A stretch of 64,000 nt of DNA from Hemibagrus wyckioides (lineage: Eukaryota > Chordata > Actinopteri > Siluriformes > Bagridae). The stretch spans positions 17,486,892-17,550,891 of the forward strand of contig NC_080734.1 in assembly GCF_019097595.1 (NCBI RefSeq), read 5' to 3'. How positions within the stretch are numbered: position 1 is the first letter of the stretch; the number at the start of each line of letters is the position of its first letter. Positions 22,801-34,987 of the stretch are shown here, piece by piece. The translations under genes and the position numbers were made by a program. The notes under the pieces were generated by a model, which did no database searches, was not told the origin of the DNA, and was given only the letters and a program-made list of their open reading frames with translations.

Positions 22801-25800
22801 AAACCCTATCTGCAGTATCCATGACCAGGGCGCAGGAGGCAATGGTAATAAATATATCATGTCATTTTAATGCTACTTATAACTGTTAGAAATGAAAGCT
22901 GATTTAAGTATTTTTATGATACTAACAAATTACACAGGAAGTTGTAGAGCAACGTATACATTTTTCCGACATGAGAAAGTCTTCAGGACTGAGGACTTTC
23001 TAGTTTCTCAGTAGATTTTTTTTTTCTTAGCTTTAATATAAAGGAGACACAGGCATGAATCAAAGCTTTATAGCTGCTATATAACATGAGATTAAACAAT
23101 AACCAACTTATTTTTGGAACGTCCCACAATTTTAACACAATAAAACTATGGAAATAAAAAGTCTGATGTCATTTTTTTAAGTCATAAAGATGTACTTGTT
23201 GGTAAATCATTTCATATACTGTTATATCATTGACACTCCCAAACCCTGCTGAAGAGACTAAATGTGTACTGTACTTTAGGAAATGTGTTGAAAGAGCTGA
23301 GTGAGCCCGCTGGAGCCGTCATCTACACCAGCAAATTTAAAGTGAGCTTTAATTTACGAGATCTTTTTGTCGAATTTATATATAAACATTAATATTGGTC
23401 TAGCCAAATTATGTATCAATAAGTCTAATAATCCACTTCTAATTCTCCTGCAGAGAGGTGATCCAACCCTCAGTGTTTTGGAGTTGTGGGGGGCGGAGTA
23501 TCAGGAGAGTAACGCTCTGTTGCTCCGCCCATCTGACCGGAGTTTTCTAGAAAGGGTGTGTCGGAGAGAGAAATGCCCTGTTGATTTTGTGGGCAACATT
23601 ACAGGTGATAGAAAGGTGGGTGTGAAAAATGTAATATACAGTCTCCTTTGAACGTATTTGAATGGCAAGGGTAATTATTTTGTTTTTGTTATACACTGAA
23701 GACATTTGGGTTTGAGATTAAATGATGACTGAGACAGTAGATTAGAATTGCAGTTTTCATTTCCTGATATTTACGTCTGTTAAACAAATCCAAACAAGGC
23801 ACCTGTGGTGGCAAACTACCAAATCCTTGTGTGAGCAAAAGTATTGGAAACAAACAAGTCTTTTAGTACATAACCCTTAATTCATCACTTGTTTGCGATA
23901 ACCACACCATGTTCACAAACCACTGACATCACTGATCAAACTGTTTCAGTCTAAGAAGTCCACATTTTCCCCTGATGAAGTCTTCTGTTGATCTGGCAGT
24001 GAGTTTTAGCTGAATCATGATGATCCTCTGAGTTAGACTGGATGCATTTCTCTGTAAATCATAAGACAGAATTTTTCTGTAGACCTCTTAATTCATTCTG
24101 CTGCCACCATCATTACCATCACCATCAAGTTCCATCCTCCATAAAGATTACTCAGAATATTCCAGAAGCAGCTTATGCAACCACCACCATGTTTCCCACA
24201 TAAGCTTGTATGTTTTAGATCATGAGCAGTTCCATTCTTCCTTAACACTGTGGCCTTTCCTTCACTTTGGAAGAGGTTCATCTTCTGAGATTTTGTGGCA
24301 CGTCTCTGTATTTCTTTTCTGTATTTCAATTTGGTCTTCTGATTTTCACAGCTAACAATTACATCTTATAGTATGATCACTATATTTAGTAAAACCAAAA
24401 GACTTGGCCTTGTCTTTCCAATACTTCTTGATATGAATGTAGATGACATTTACTAATTTTAAAACAGAACACACATTATTACATGGGTTGAAGTATGTGT
24501 GTGTGTGTGTGTGTGTGTTATGAAGATTCCCAGATATAACAACATCTAACTTCTGCATGATTATTCCTTGTAGATTGTTCTTGTGGATGATCTCTCTAAC
24601 ACCGGCAGCGCTGGGATTGGTGGGCGGAACCCTGTGGATTTGGAACTTGATTGGGTTTTGGGAAAGATGCCTCAGAAGGTATGTGGAAGGTTGAAACCTC
24701 CTTTAAACAATTCTCCAACTTTCAGAGGTCCATGATTAGTGCTTCATCTGGCAGTTGGTAGCCTCATCCAGATAAAAGCCAGTGCTTCATCTTTTTTCCA
24801 CATTATGCATGACCTTTAAGTGGGTGTGATGTGAGAAAAATTCACACACAAGATATATATATCGGGTAAAATAAATATTGAACACATCACCATTTTTCTC
24901 AGTAAATATATTTCTGATTCAGATGTTGGCAACAACCCATGCAATCCACACATGCAAAGAAATCAAACCAAAGATGTCTATAAATTAACACGGAAAAATT
25001 ATCGAACAGGCTTACTGAAATTTATTTAATACTTTGTACAAAAGCCTTTGTTGGTAATGACAGCCTCAAGACACCTCCTATAGGGAGAAACTAGTTGCAT
25101 AATAAATATGTCAAATTAAGTTACATGAAATATGTGTGAAATTGTAATATCTTCCTGACAGATTTAGATTTGACCTCTATTAATCTCTCTCTCTCTCTTT
25201 CTCTCTCAAGGAGTTCAGGCTGGACCATGTTCCCTCCTGTCTGCAGCCTCTGTCTCTCCCTCCGGGACTTTCTGTTATGCCTGTTCTTGAGAGAGTTCTT
25301 CGACTGCCTGCTGTGGCCAGCAAACGCTATCTCACCAACAAGGTCTCCTGTTAACTTTAATTGTCTGAATTATTTCTTAAACACACTGTTAGACTAATCA
25401 GTCTTCTGGTACCAGATTAAAACTGAGCACCACAACTTAACCCAATTATATAATTGAGGTTTTTCACAAATAACAGAATGGTTTGGAAATACAGAGTGTA
25501 GAAAAACACATGCATTAAAATGATATTTTGAGTTCAATATTCAGTCAAAAGTTGAAAAGTAACATGTTTACATAATAAATTATACAGACAAAAACAAATC
25601 AAGTTTGAAAAGAATTGTGAATGCCACACAGGGAACCCCTTCATGCAGAATATTATTAAGCTCCTTTACAATGGGTTTGTGCATGTGAACTCTCCTCATC
25701 ATTTCAGACCACAGGTAGGTTTGTCAACTATGTTTGGCTCATCATCTTATTAAAAACTCTATTTATGACCCAATTTGTACCTCCTGACAGAAGCAGACAG

Positions 25801-28800
25801 GTTTTTGGGCTGTAATACCCTGTCACTTAGCAGACGTCATCACTCTTAAATCTCACAAGAGTCTCTGAACAACAAAACAGCCCTAAAGGCTCAGTGATTC
25901 ACTTCTGTATTTTATAGAGGGTTATCAGGTGTTTTGTCCCTGTTTTTTGTTGCCAAACATGCTATTGATGTACAAAACCAGAAAGTTTGATGGGCCATAT
26001 TTAGATTATATTTATCTTTTATCATCAAGCAGAGTACAATGAAATGCAGTTTTAGCATCTAGCCAGAAGGGCATAAGAGCAAGTACTCTGGTGCTGGTGG
26101 TGTTTGTGTTGTTGTAGGTGTAGTTGTTGGTGGTGAGGTGTTGATGTTTGTGTTAGTGGCGGTGAGGTCATCTCAGGAAGAAAGAACCTTTCTTTCCAGT
26201 GCATTGTCATAAAACCATGATTAATGTGCCCACCTGATTTTTTGGAAAACAATGACAAATAGTTTCTTCTATTGTTTGATTGGAATATTCTAACAAAGTG
26301 TCCCAATAATTCACTCTCAATATTCACTCCTTTGTCTGTTCTTCCTATATTAGGTGGATCGCTCTGTGACTGGATTGGTGGCACAGCAGCAGTGTGTAGG
26401 ACCTCTCCACACCCCACTGGCTGATGTGGCTGTGGTCGCTCTATCACCCTTCAGCCTCCAGGGTTCTGCTACCGCCATTGGAGAGCAGCCTATTAAAGGT
26501 CTGGTTTCCCCAGCGGTTGGAGCTCGAATGGCTGTGGGCGAGGCTCTCACCAATCTGGTGTTTGCACGTGTCACTGATCTCAAGGTAAAATGTGGCACTG
26601 ATGGCTCACACCAATACAGAGACTCCTTATCGTGTGCGGATTTGTGATTATCTGTCTATCGTGATTATCTTTATTGCAAATGAAATAATTAATTATCAGT
26701 TAAAGTGATAAATAGTGAATAATAAAATAAAAAAGATAGATAAATAGATTAAAAAGTTATTACCCAACACATTTTTGGAACTCTTATATCAATTCTTCTT
26801 GCTTTTGTTTAGTTAATTTTATTCGTCTCTCTCTCAGGATGTAAAGTGCAGCGGGAACTGGATGTGGGCGGCGAAGTTGCCAGGTGAAGGGGCATGTCTT
26901 TGGGAGGCGTGTCAGGCTATGTGCAAGGTCATGGGTCAGTTGGGCATCGCTGTAGATGGGGGAAAGGACTCGCTCAGCATGGCTGCTCGTGTTGGCGGAG
27001 AAACTGTCAAAGCACCAGGTGTGTGTGTGTGTGTGTGTGTGCACGCAAGTGTGTGTGCTTGAGTATTCTAAACCGAACAAGGTTAACCTGTCTTCTTTCT
27101 CTTTCTTAGGTTCTTTGGTCATCTCTGTGTATGCTGTGTGTCCTGATATCACTGCTACTGTAACACCTGACCTGGATGACCCAGAAGGCAAAGGTCAGTC
27201 TGCCCTTTCAGGCATTTTTAAGACTTGGAAATGTAAATACTAAGGTCAGTATCATGGGAAATTGACTCTGAGAGGGTCTCTCTCTGTGTTAGGTGTGTTG
27301 CTGTATGTTCCTGTGAGTGTTGGTAAATACAGGCTGGGTGGCTCTGCTCTTGCTCAGTGTTATGGTCAGCTGGGAGACTGCAGTCCAGATCTGGATCATC
27401 CTGACCTTCTCTCAGCCTGCTTCAACACCACCCAGACACTCATCCATGGTGATTCTTTAATCTTGATGAGATCTTTGATTTTCTTCCTAATGCTTCTGTG
27501 AGTCTAATATTGTGTCTGTCTGTGTGTGATGTGTGGTAGATCGTCTGCTGAGTGCAGGACATGATGTCAGCGATGGAGGTCTCATTTCCTGTCTGCTGGA
27601 GATGGCCTTTGCAGGAAATCGTGGGATAGATGTTGACTTGCCTTTTGATGGAGTTGGAGGTCAGTATGAATCTGAAGGTCATAATCTGTGAGTTAAAAGT
27701 CACTTTTTAAGATCGTCCTGTCTCTTTTCTTCTTCAGTGATGGAGGCTTTGTTCTCGGAGGAGTTGGGTCTGGTGTTGGAGGTGTGTGAGAGTGATGTGG
27801 AACGTGTGCGTGAGCGCTACACACACGCCGGGGTGCACTGCTACAAGATTGGTACCACGTGTGGTTTCGGACCTGACTCTATGGTGAGCTATTCTAGTGA
27901 TGCTTCTATTATGACAAATATTATTACTAATTATTTTAAATAGAGGTCTAAAGAAACTAATTCTTGATTACTTCTGGCTCTTCAGGTCAGGGTAAGCTTG
28001 TGCGGACAGGATGTGCTGTATGAGTGTCTCCCCACTCTCAGGGCGTTATGGGAGAGCACAAGCTTCCAGCTGGAACGTCTGCAGGCCAATCCACTGTGCG
28101 TACAGCAGGAAGAGCAGGGGCTATCCATCCGCATGCAGCCTTACCTCAAGCTGGCGTTTGACCCTGCTGAAACACCCAGAGCAAAAGAGCTAGGTTAGTC
28201 TGAAGACTGTCTTCTCTAATGCAGAAGAAGAGCTTGTTTGATGAATTCCCTGGTTTACATGATGTCTGTGTTGTGTAGCTGTGGGCAAGCCTCGTGTTGC
28301 AGTCATCCGTGAAGAGGGCAGCAATGGTGATCGAGAGATGTCCGTCTCGCTGTATATGGCTGGATTTGAGGTACAAAAATACACACATCAGGGCTTAATT
28401 AATCAAAGACTAGGTGAATATTTACGGTTAGAAAGTATTTTTGACTTTAGCATGAAGTTAACAGTTGCAGCAAAGGCAATGCGCTGACCCAAACAAAGTC
28501 AGAAATTTATTTTACCTTCAGTTAACCTTCAGTTATTTTAGACCTAAAATGCATTAGTGCATTCCATATATAGTGATTTGTGATTACTTTTTTTCTCAAT
28601 GTACTTCATTCAGGTGTAAAACCCTGTAATGTTACGCAGAATGTATTTATTCTGTGTTGTGATAATTTATTTTGTGTTGGCTGCAGGTGTGGGATATGAC
28701 GATGCAGGACCTGTGCTCTGGCTCCACCACGCTTGACCCTTTCCGAGCTGTTGTGTTTGTGGGTGGTTTTAGTTATGCTGATGTGCTGGGATCAGCCAAA

Positions 28801-31130
28801 GGTGAACCTTACACGCAAAACCACACACACACACATCACAAAGGATTCCACGCCCATGCTCATGAAATGATAAAGTAGCTCTGTTTAAAAGCCTTTGTTA
28901 AAACCAAAGTGATGAATTTACAGCTGTGTGTACTGGTGTTGTTTCTAATCAGGAAGGTTGTTGTAATATTGGAGCAGTTAACTACTTTATTCCTGCTCTG
29001 TTGAGCACTTTGGGATTCAGAAGTGCTGTGTATTGTCTTCCATAATCAGTGAAAGTCTGATGCTTTTGCACTTAAGAGTGTTATAGTATTTACACCAATT
29101 AGACGTAACATTATGAAGACTGAGAGGTGAAGTGAATAACACTGATTATCTCCTCATCATGGTACCTGTTAGTGGGTGGGATATATTAGGCAGCAAGTCA
29201 ACATTTTGTCCTCAAAGTTGACGTGTTAGAAGCAGGAAAAATGGACAAGCGTAAGGATTTGAGAGAGTTTGACAAGGACCTAATTGTGATGGCTAGACCA
29301 CTGGATCAGAGCATCTCCAAAACTGCAGCTCTTGTGGGGTGTTCCCGGTCTGCTGTGGTCAGTATCTATCAAAAGTATGGAGGCTCCACCTCACAACTTA
29401 CAAGATTTAAAGGATCTGATGCTAAAATCTTGGTGCCAGATCCCACAGCACACCTTCAGGGATCTAGTGGAGTCCATGCCTCGATGGGTCAGGGCTGTTT
29501 TGGCAGCAAAAAGGGGGACCAACACAATATTAGGCAGGTGGTCATAATGTTATGGCTGATCAGTGTATGTTAAACTGTCCTGTTTGTCTCCTCAGGCTGG
29601 GCAGCTACTGTCACCTTTAACCCCAAAGCCCGGGAGGAGTTTGAGCGTTTCCGGCATCGTAATGACACCCTCAGTCTCGGGGTGTGTAACGGCTGTCAGC
29701 TCCTGGCTCTGCTGGGTTGGGTGGGTGGAGCTCAGGATGGAGGTGAGTAGAGAAAACTACTGTCATCTTAACAAATCTGTTCTATCCAGATAAAATCCAA
29801 GCAGCACTGCAGCATGTGTGGTCTTACATTTATTAGACATTGTGAAAGTTTTAATGTTTGATTCATGTTGTTTTTGTATAATGTTTGTAACATGTTTTTG
29901 CATTATGAGACATCCATGGAGATTTTCTTGTCTCTTTGTTGCCTGCTTGTTTTGTCCATGCTCTTCTCTTCATCATACCCACATCTCTGTTATAGGCTCG
30001 GAGGTGGCCTTGACCCATAATAAGTCCGGTCGGTTTGAGTCGCGCTTTGTGAGTGTCGGCGTCCTGCCTTCTCCGGCCATTATGCTGAAAGGCATGGAGG
30101 GATCTGCCCTGGGTGTGTGGGTTGCGCATGGAGAAGGTGAGACTGTCTGTGTTAAGAATATCACACACTCTGTGGGATGGAGTCAATAAATATATTCAGT
30201 GTTTGTTTATGAAATCTATCCAACAAAGGAATACTTAAAATAATTTAATAAATAAAAACCTGAGTAGAAGTAAAAGTATCATACAACTAGACCACAGATT
30301 GATTGATTTATTTATTTATTTCATAGGATCAGGTTAATCTTATGTAAAAATCTTAGCTTTTTGATGAGTGTAAATAGATATTACACAGTGTTTTCTGTTT
30401 TCTGGCTGCAGTTTAAGTTTAAAGTCATATTATAGACACATCCACATCAAACTGCATACATCCTTCTATCAGGGTCATGTTATCTTGCACTTTCTGGGGC
30501 ACTAAGTGCAGCACATAATAAATTAAGTGTTTAGAGTAAGAAAAATCAATTTTGTGTGGCCAGTAATAACCTGCTTCTGCTTACCTACTGTTTTCCTCCA
30601 TAAATGAAAGGAAAAGTCTTTCCTTTCATTTATTTCCATTACCTTCTCTGACCTTTTTATTCCGCCCCTTTTATTATGATTTATTTCAATGTCCCAGTGT
30701 GAATATAATGCTTTGTATTCTACTTGCTAACTTTAATGCTATATTAAGGAGCACTATATTACCGCAGTTCATTATATTCCACACATAATAAAACTGATCT
30801 TCCTGCACAGGTCTGATGCAGTTCTGCTCGCCTGAAGCACAGCAGAAGCTGATCAGTGCGTCTCTCGCACCCCTGCGCTATGTAGACGACTCCGGAGCCC
30901 CTACCGAGACCTACCCCATGAATCCAAATGGCTCTGCTCTGGGTATAGCGGGTATCTGCTCACCTGACGGCCGCCACCTGGCCATGATGCCCCACCCAGA
31001 GCGCACGGTGCTGGGCTGGCAGTGGGCTTGGGCACCTGGGCCTCTCAGAGCCTCACTGCGGGCCTCACCTTGGCTCCGCATGTTCCACAACGGTGCCGTG
31101 TGGTGTCAGAGCGATGGGTTGTCATCATAG
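16962..31130 (+). CDS. pfas: phosphoribosylformylglycinamidine synthase (FGAM synthase)
   Basis: Cytosolic enzyme of de novo purine synthesis, step four: FGAR + glutamine + ATP to FGAM. Coding exons: 16962-17085, 17848-17983, 18107-18212, 19213-19405, 19841-19946, 20212-20352, 20475-20599, 21123-21251, 21364-21495, 21588-21716, 22514-22587, 22688-22844, 23280-23341, 23454-23615, 24574-24678, 25211-25342, 26354-26584, 26838-27018, 27110-27193, 27293-27448, 27540-27659, 27738-27883, 27986-28193, 28279-28370, 28687-28801, 29596-29742, 29996-30136, 30811-31130. Total 3954 nt, 1317 aa; human PFAS is about 1338. Start chosen for MSVLRFYRR, just after the acceptor. Landmarks: [11 protein letters not shown] and [15 protein letters not shown] (ATP/FGAR site), [28 protein letters not shown], and the C-terminal glutaminase with nucleophile Cys near residue 1146 ([14 protein letters not shown]) and His/Glu near 1273/1275 (MPHPE). 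No lesion seen. Confidence 0.97.
17206..17649 (-). mobile_element. non-autonomous Tc1-like element in pfas intron
   Basis: The termini CACTATATGACCAAAAG and CTTTTGGCCATACAGTG are inverted repeats, flanked by TA at 17204-17205 and 17650-17651. A minus-strand relic of the transposase reads [11 protein letters not shown]. About two thirds of a full element is deleted. Confidence 0.75.
18340..18815 (+). mobile_element. Tc1-like relic in pfas intron
   Basis: The plus strand carries a decayed transposase piece, [18 protein letters not shown], and a terminal segment near 18800 (GTGTACTTATTTTTGCCCACC). The ends do not form a clean inverted repeat. Confidence 0.6.
21736..22406 (+). mobile_element. 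Tc1-like element with internal deletion
   Basis: The inverted ends CACTATATTGCCAAAAGTAT and ATACTTTTGGCAATATAGTG are clear; TA follows the right end. The transposase is kept in two parts: an N-terminal helix-turn-helix piece ([17 protein letters not shown], from 21870) and a C-terminal DDE part ([15 protein letters not shown] and [18 protein letters not shown], to the stop at 22324). The middle is deleted, so it is not autonomous. It lies within the pfas intron between 21716 and 22514. Confidence 0.85.
23800..24350 (-). mobile_element. probable Tc1-like relic in pfas intron
   Basis: Degenerate text typical of minus-strand fish Tc1 transposase, such as the run of CACCACCATG-type motifs near 24180. 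No ORF or terminal repeats could be confirmed. Confidence 0.4.
24862..25110 (-). mobile_element. Tc1-like 5' end fragment
   Basis: It begins GGGTAAAATAAATATTGAAC and continues with GCCTTTGTTGGTAATGACAG, sequence seen at one end of a fish Tc1-like family. The other end is missing. Confidence 0.45.
29093..29565 (+). mobile_element. Tc1-like element, internally deleted
   Basis: The left end CACCAATTAGACGTAACATT and right end AATGTTATGGCTGATCAGTG are imperfect inverted repeats flanked by TA (29091-29092, 29566-29567). The N-terminal transposase remnant is [18 protein letters not shown], followed by [20 protein letters not shown]. The catalytic part is absent. A related copy is at 40385-40897. 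Confidence 0.8.
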
Positions 31131-32123
31131 CGGTTATGATTATGGAAATGTCTACCCGCACTGTTACATCTGAGAAAGAATCCTGGTTATTAGTATGTTG
31201 GATTGAGGAGTTAGATTTACATTTTTTTTTATTCAAACATAATTAACAAACTGAAGATGGCTGCGCCCTAAGTAAAACACTAGATTTTTGGCATTATTGT
31301 AGCTAACCTGTGGCTTTAAAATTGTGATAAGGAATTCCTTTTGCACAATCGTGAAGGCAAGTCTTCTGTCACTCATCAGCCAATCATAGGCATCTGTGAG
31401 CTCAAGTATGTGGAAGATGGTAGACAGCGCTTTCCTCAGAGTGTGTTATGCTACGCTGTGACACGGCATGTGTTAGAGGAAGCATGTGTTAGTCTTCACC
31501 CTCTCTGGATGGTAGTTGATGTATATCAGGGGAGAGCTTGCTGGTGGATAGAAACTGACAGTTAATGAAAATCGTCTGAAAATTAATAATAAAAGGAAAA
31601 AACAAAGATACAAAAGAAAAGATTTTGAGGCTACTATGATGTTTTGTGTTTATTTGACAGGAGCCAGTCATAGGGACCAAACTGTGTTAAATGTACATGT
31701 GATTTTGATTGATTTAAATCTCTTATTGTTATGTCAGTATGTGATATTATGTCAGTATTGTAACCTTATACAGTGTCTCAAAGCATCTAATCTTTCCCCT
31801 TCCTTCAGTCTGTGGTTCTGGGTCATTTTTGTGTCAAGTTGTGTAAATCCATCCACCAATGCACATTTACAGATGGAGAGTTTAGATGATGGCAATAATA
31901 AGGAGCACAGAATTATCTAAACAGCCCTGACACACAACAGTAATCCTGTTTTAAAGAGACTTAATGTTCCAAAACTGCTGTAATCAAGAACGAGTTAGAA
32001 AAAAGTAGGGATGCGAGGATTTATGTTTTATCTATCTCCCAGTTATATACTCCAGTGTCATGAAATGGGCAAAAGGACAATTGTGCATATAATCACATTA
32101 TTCTGATAAGAATTAAAGGCTTA

Positions 32124-32172
<49 letters not shown>

Positions 32173-32614
32173 TGTTCACCATCTTTTAAATATTCACCAG
32201 TCTGTTAATGGAAAAGAATGAAAGTAGAAAAATACTTTATTATATTACATCAGAAGTGTATCAGTGAGGAAAAGGAAAATTATGAACAGCTATTAATAAA
32301 CCAATAAATGAAAGCATATCACACACAAGATCCACACTAAGCGTATGCTGTGTGTAAACTATTCAGTCATATGCTGTTAAGCGTCACTCAGTCTTTCCTC
32401 ATGCACTCTTCAGACCAATGTGTAACACTGATACAGACATAACAATTTGCTCTTAGAGGTGTTTTTTTATGCTTTAAGATGCACAAACACGCTGTTGATT
32501 ATATTTGCTGGGTGCTGGAGTTTGATAAAGATGATGCAGGTAGTCCCATGTCTCCTTTGTAAAAGAATTCTCTCATGGTGCTTCTCGGATATCCAGCATC
32601 TTTTCCTCACCATG
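31131..32614. other. intergenic: pfas 3' UTR and rnf170-like 3' UTR
   Basis: A candidate pfas poly(A) signal AATAAA is at 31588-31593. For the convergent rnf170-like gene a minus-strand AATAAA lies at 32236-32241. A (GT)n run of about 45 bases sits at 32127-32171. No coding signal was recognised. Confidence 0.5.
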
Positions 32615-33530
32615 TTACAACATGTCCGAGAGTATTCCATGCTCCGCAGTGTGCTGCCTGGTCGTCCTCTCTGGCACCATCTGCTGGTGGATGTTAATCA
32701 TGGCGATGAGGAGGAGAAAGACTACCACTAGGTCATCTAAAAGCCCCAATGCCCCACTGAAGTGTCCAGGCAGAGCCTCTAAGGGAGACACAAAGGATGC
32801 AGCTGCCCCGAATCCACACACTGCCACTCTGAGCAGGAAGAGCCACACCAAACCGCCCATGTTTCCCAAAGCACGGAACAAAAGCAGCATGAAGAAAGGG
32901 GCATCAAAGACGTAGTCACTAATCTGAGGAATACAAAGGTAGCCATGTAAAACTGGTTTCAGCTATTATCAATAAAACATCTTATTGTTTCTGTAGTTTT
33001 TGTGTTTCTACCAGTAACCAATGCCATCCATCACAAATGCAGAGGAAAACGTGTAGTGTCATGAGAGCAAGTAATACAAAAGTTAACTAAATAAAAAAAT
33101 TAATCTGTCTCTTGGGAAATTAATAGTGGAAAAAAAGTGGAACTCACTCTTCGTGGTGCTCCGGAATAGCGTTTATTATAGTCTCTAACATGGCCCAGTA
33201 CCTCTGTCTCCTTCCTGTCTGATCTGCTCTCATGGAACAGATGTAACATGACATTCACCTAGGTGAGAGAAAACAAATATGAAACAAACTAGAAAATACA
33301 AAAATACAGCAATGTCAATAAAGAAAGAAGGAAATCTCTATCGAATTAGTACTCATAAACAGGCTGTCAAAGACTGGTACTCTTTACAGTTTTATGTAAA
33401 ATTACATCTGTGTTAAAGGGGCGTGCTTTTATTATGTGTTTAATACCTTTTGTCTGCACAAAGGGCAGCTGATAGCCTCTAAACAGCAGCTGTGTTTCCA
33501 GTAAGATATAAGACAAGGAGCTAGATAGAG

Positions 33531-33567
<37 letters not shown>

Positions 33568-34709
33568 TGTCTGGTGTAAATAATCACAACCTCAATAACC
33601 ATAAAGAACAATTACGTCATGAAAATACAAGCTTTTTTTCATACATTCCTTGCGCCCTGACCTAGATAACTTGTGTTTAATGTCAAGAGGGTTAAGTTAA
33701 ACATGTGTCTTAAACATATGCTCACATATGGTTTATTTATTTTTTAAGTGAAAAATTACTATTAATGATTATATTTTATATTGGTTCAATATAAACCAAT
33801 ATTATGTCCAATTCTATAAATTCCTTTTTTCATTCATTTCATTCCATTACAGAGACTACATGAAGTCAACCGAGAAGAATGAAGGGAAATAAGTGTTCAG
33901 TGTAAATATTAAACAAAAAACATTTAGTCCCTGAAACATTTCCTCAAACACTCATTTGCATACCCGAGCTATCAGGAGGCACGTGAGGAGGTTTGTGTTT
34001 CTACAGATTTCTATAGATATTGCTATAATGCTATAATAATATTTGTCATGAAGATTATGTATGTTGCGTTTTGTGACAAAGCTTGGATCACTGGCTCTGG
34101 CAGTACTCACATTTATTTCATTTATTAGTCAACAAAATATGATGGTGAAGCCTGTATTTTGGGTCAAGGCACCAGGACAAGGCTTTGACGTGAATGAAAG
34201 GTCAGCAAGTTGATGGTCTCAAAGGCCAGTGCTGCATAGCTGCCATTGCTAAGGGCTTTATCAGCCTCTCTGGTTAAACAGCTTATCATATATACTAGAG
34301 GACTGGGATCAGGTCAAGTTGCTAAGAGTGTATGTTGACCTGATTGAGCAATGATTTCCAACACTCTGATATGTTGGCTTTTCCTCACAGAATCTTCAAT
34401 AGTTGACTGTAAAATAACTCTTTTATGTGTTTAGAAGCAATGTGTATTTTTCAGGTCAGTTGAGTACAATGCATCATATTAGCACCGTAGCTATTATTTT
34501 CAACACAAAGGAAATGAATATGTATATGATAGGCCACATTATTTGAGGAAAGATTGTTAATTTAGTGAAGAAGTGTTCAATGCAGCAAAAATGTAGTGTG
34601 TGATCAAACATTTCAGCCTAGACTCATTACTGCTGACCCATTTGTGCTAGTGTGTTTATATGGAAGACAGATCACACTTTCTCATCATTCCTTTATCCTT
34701 AACTAGCAC

Positions 34710-34742
<33 letters not shown>

Positions 34743-34748
34743 TCTCTC

Positions 34749-34836
<88 letters not shown>

Positions 34837-34952
34837 TGCTATGGCAACAGTTAAATATTAAACTCCGCAACACATGCTGTAGTGGAGCCACATGACCTGC
34901 CGAATGCTCCACTTGGTGAGAGTCTGTTCCATGCTGTCTGAACACCCACACC

Positions 34953-34987
<35 letters not shown>

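Noticed and set aside
26784..27191. 135-aa minus-strand ORF
   Set aside because: It lies antisense over pfas exons 19 and 20 and a GT repeat; a shadow of the true reading frame.
32622..32915. 97-aa plus-strand ORF
   Set aside because: Antisense to the last exon of the rnf170-like gene, whose minus-strand frame carries the conserved protein.
34660..34951. Ser/Leu and Arg/Glu repeat ORFs
   Set aside because: Both are translations of the (CT)n tract.
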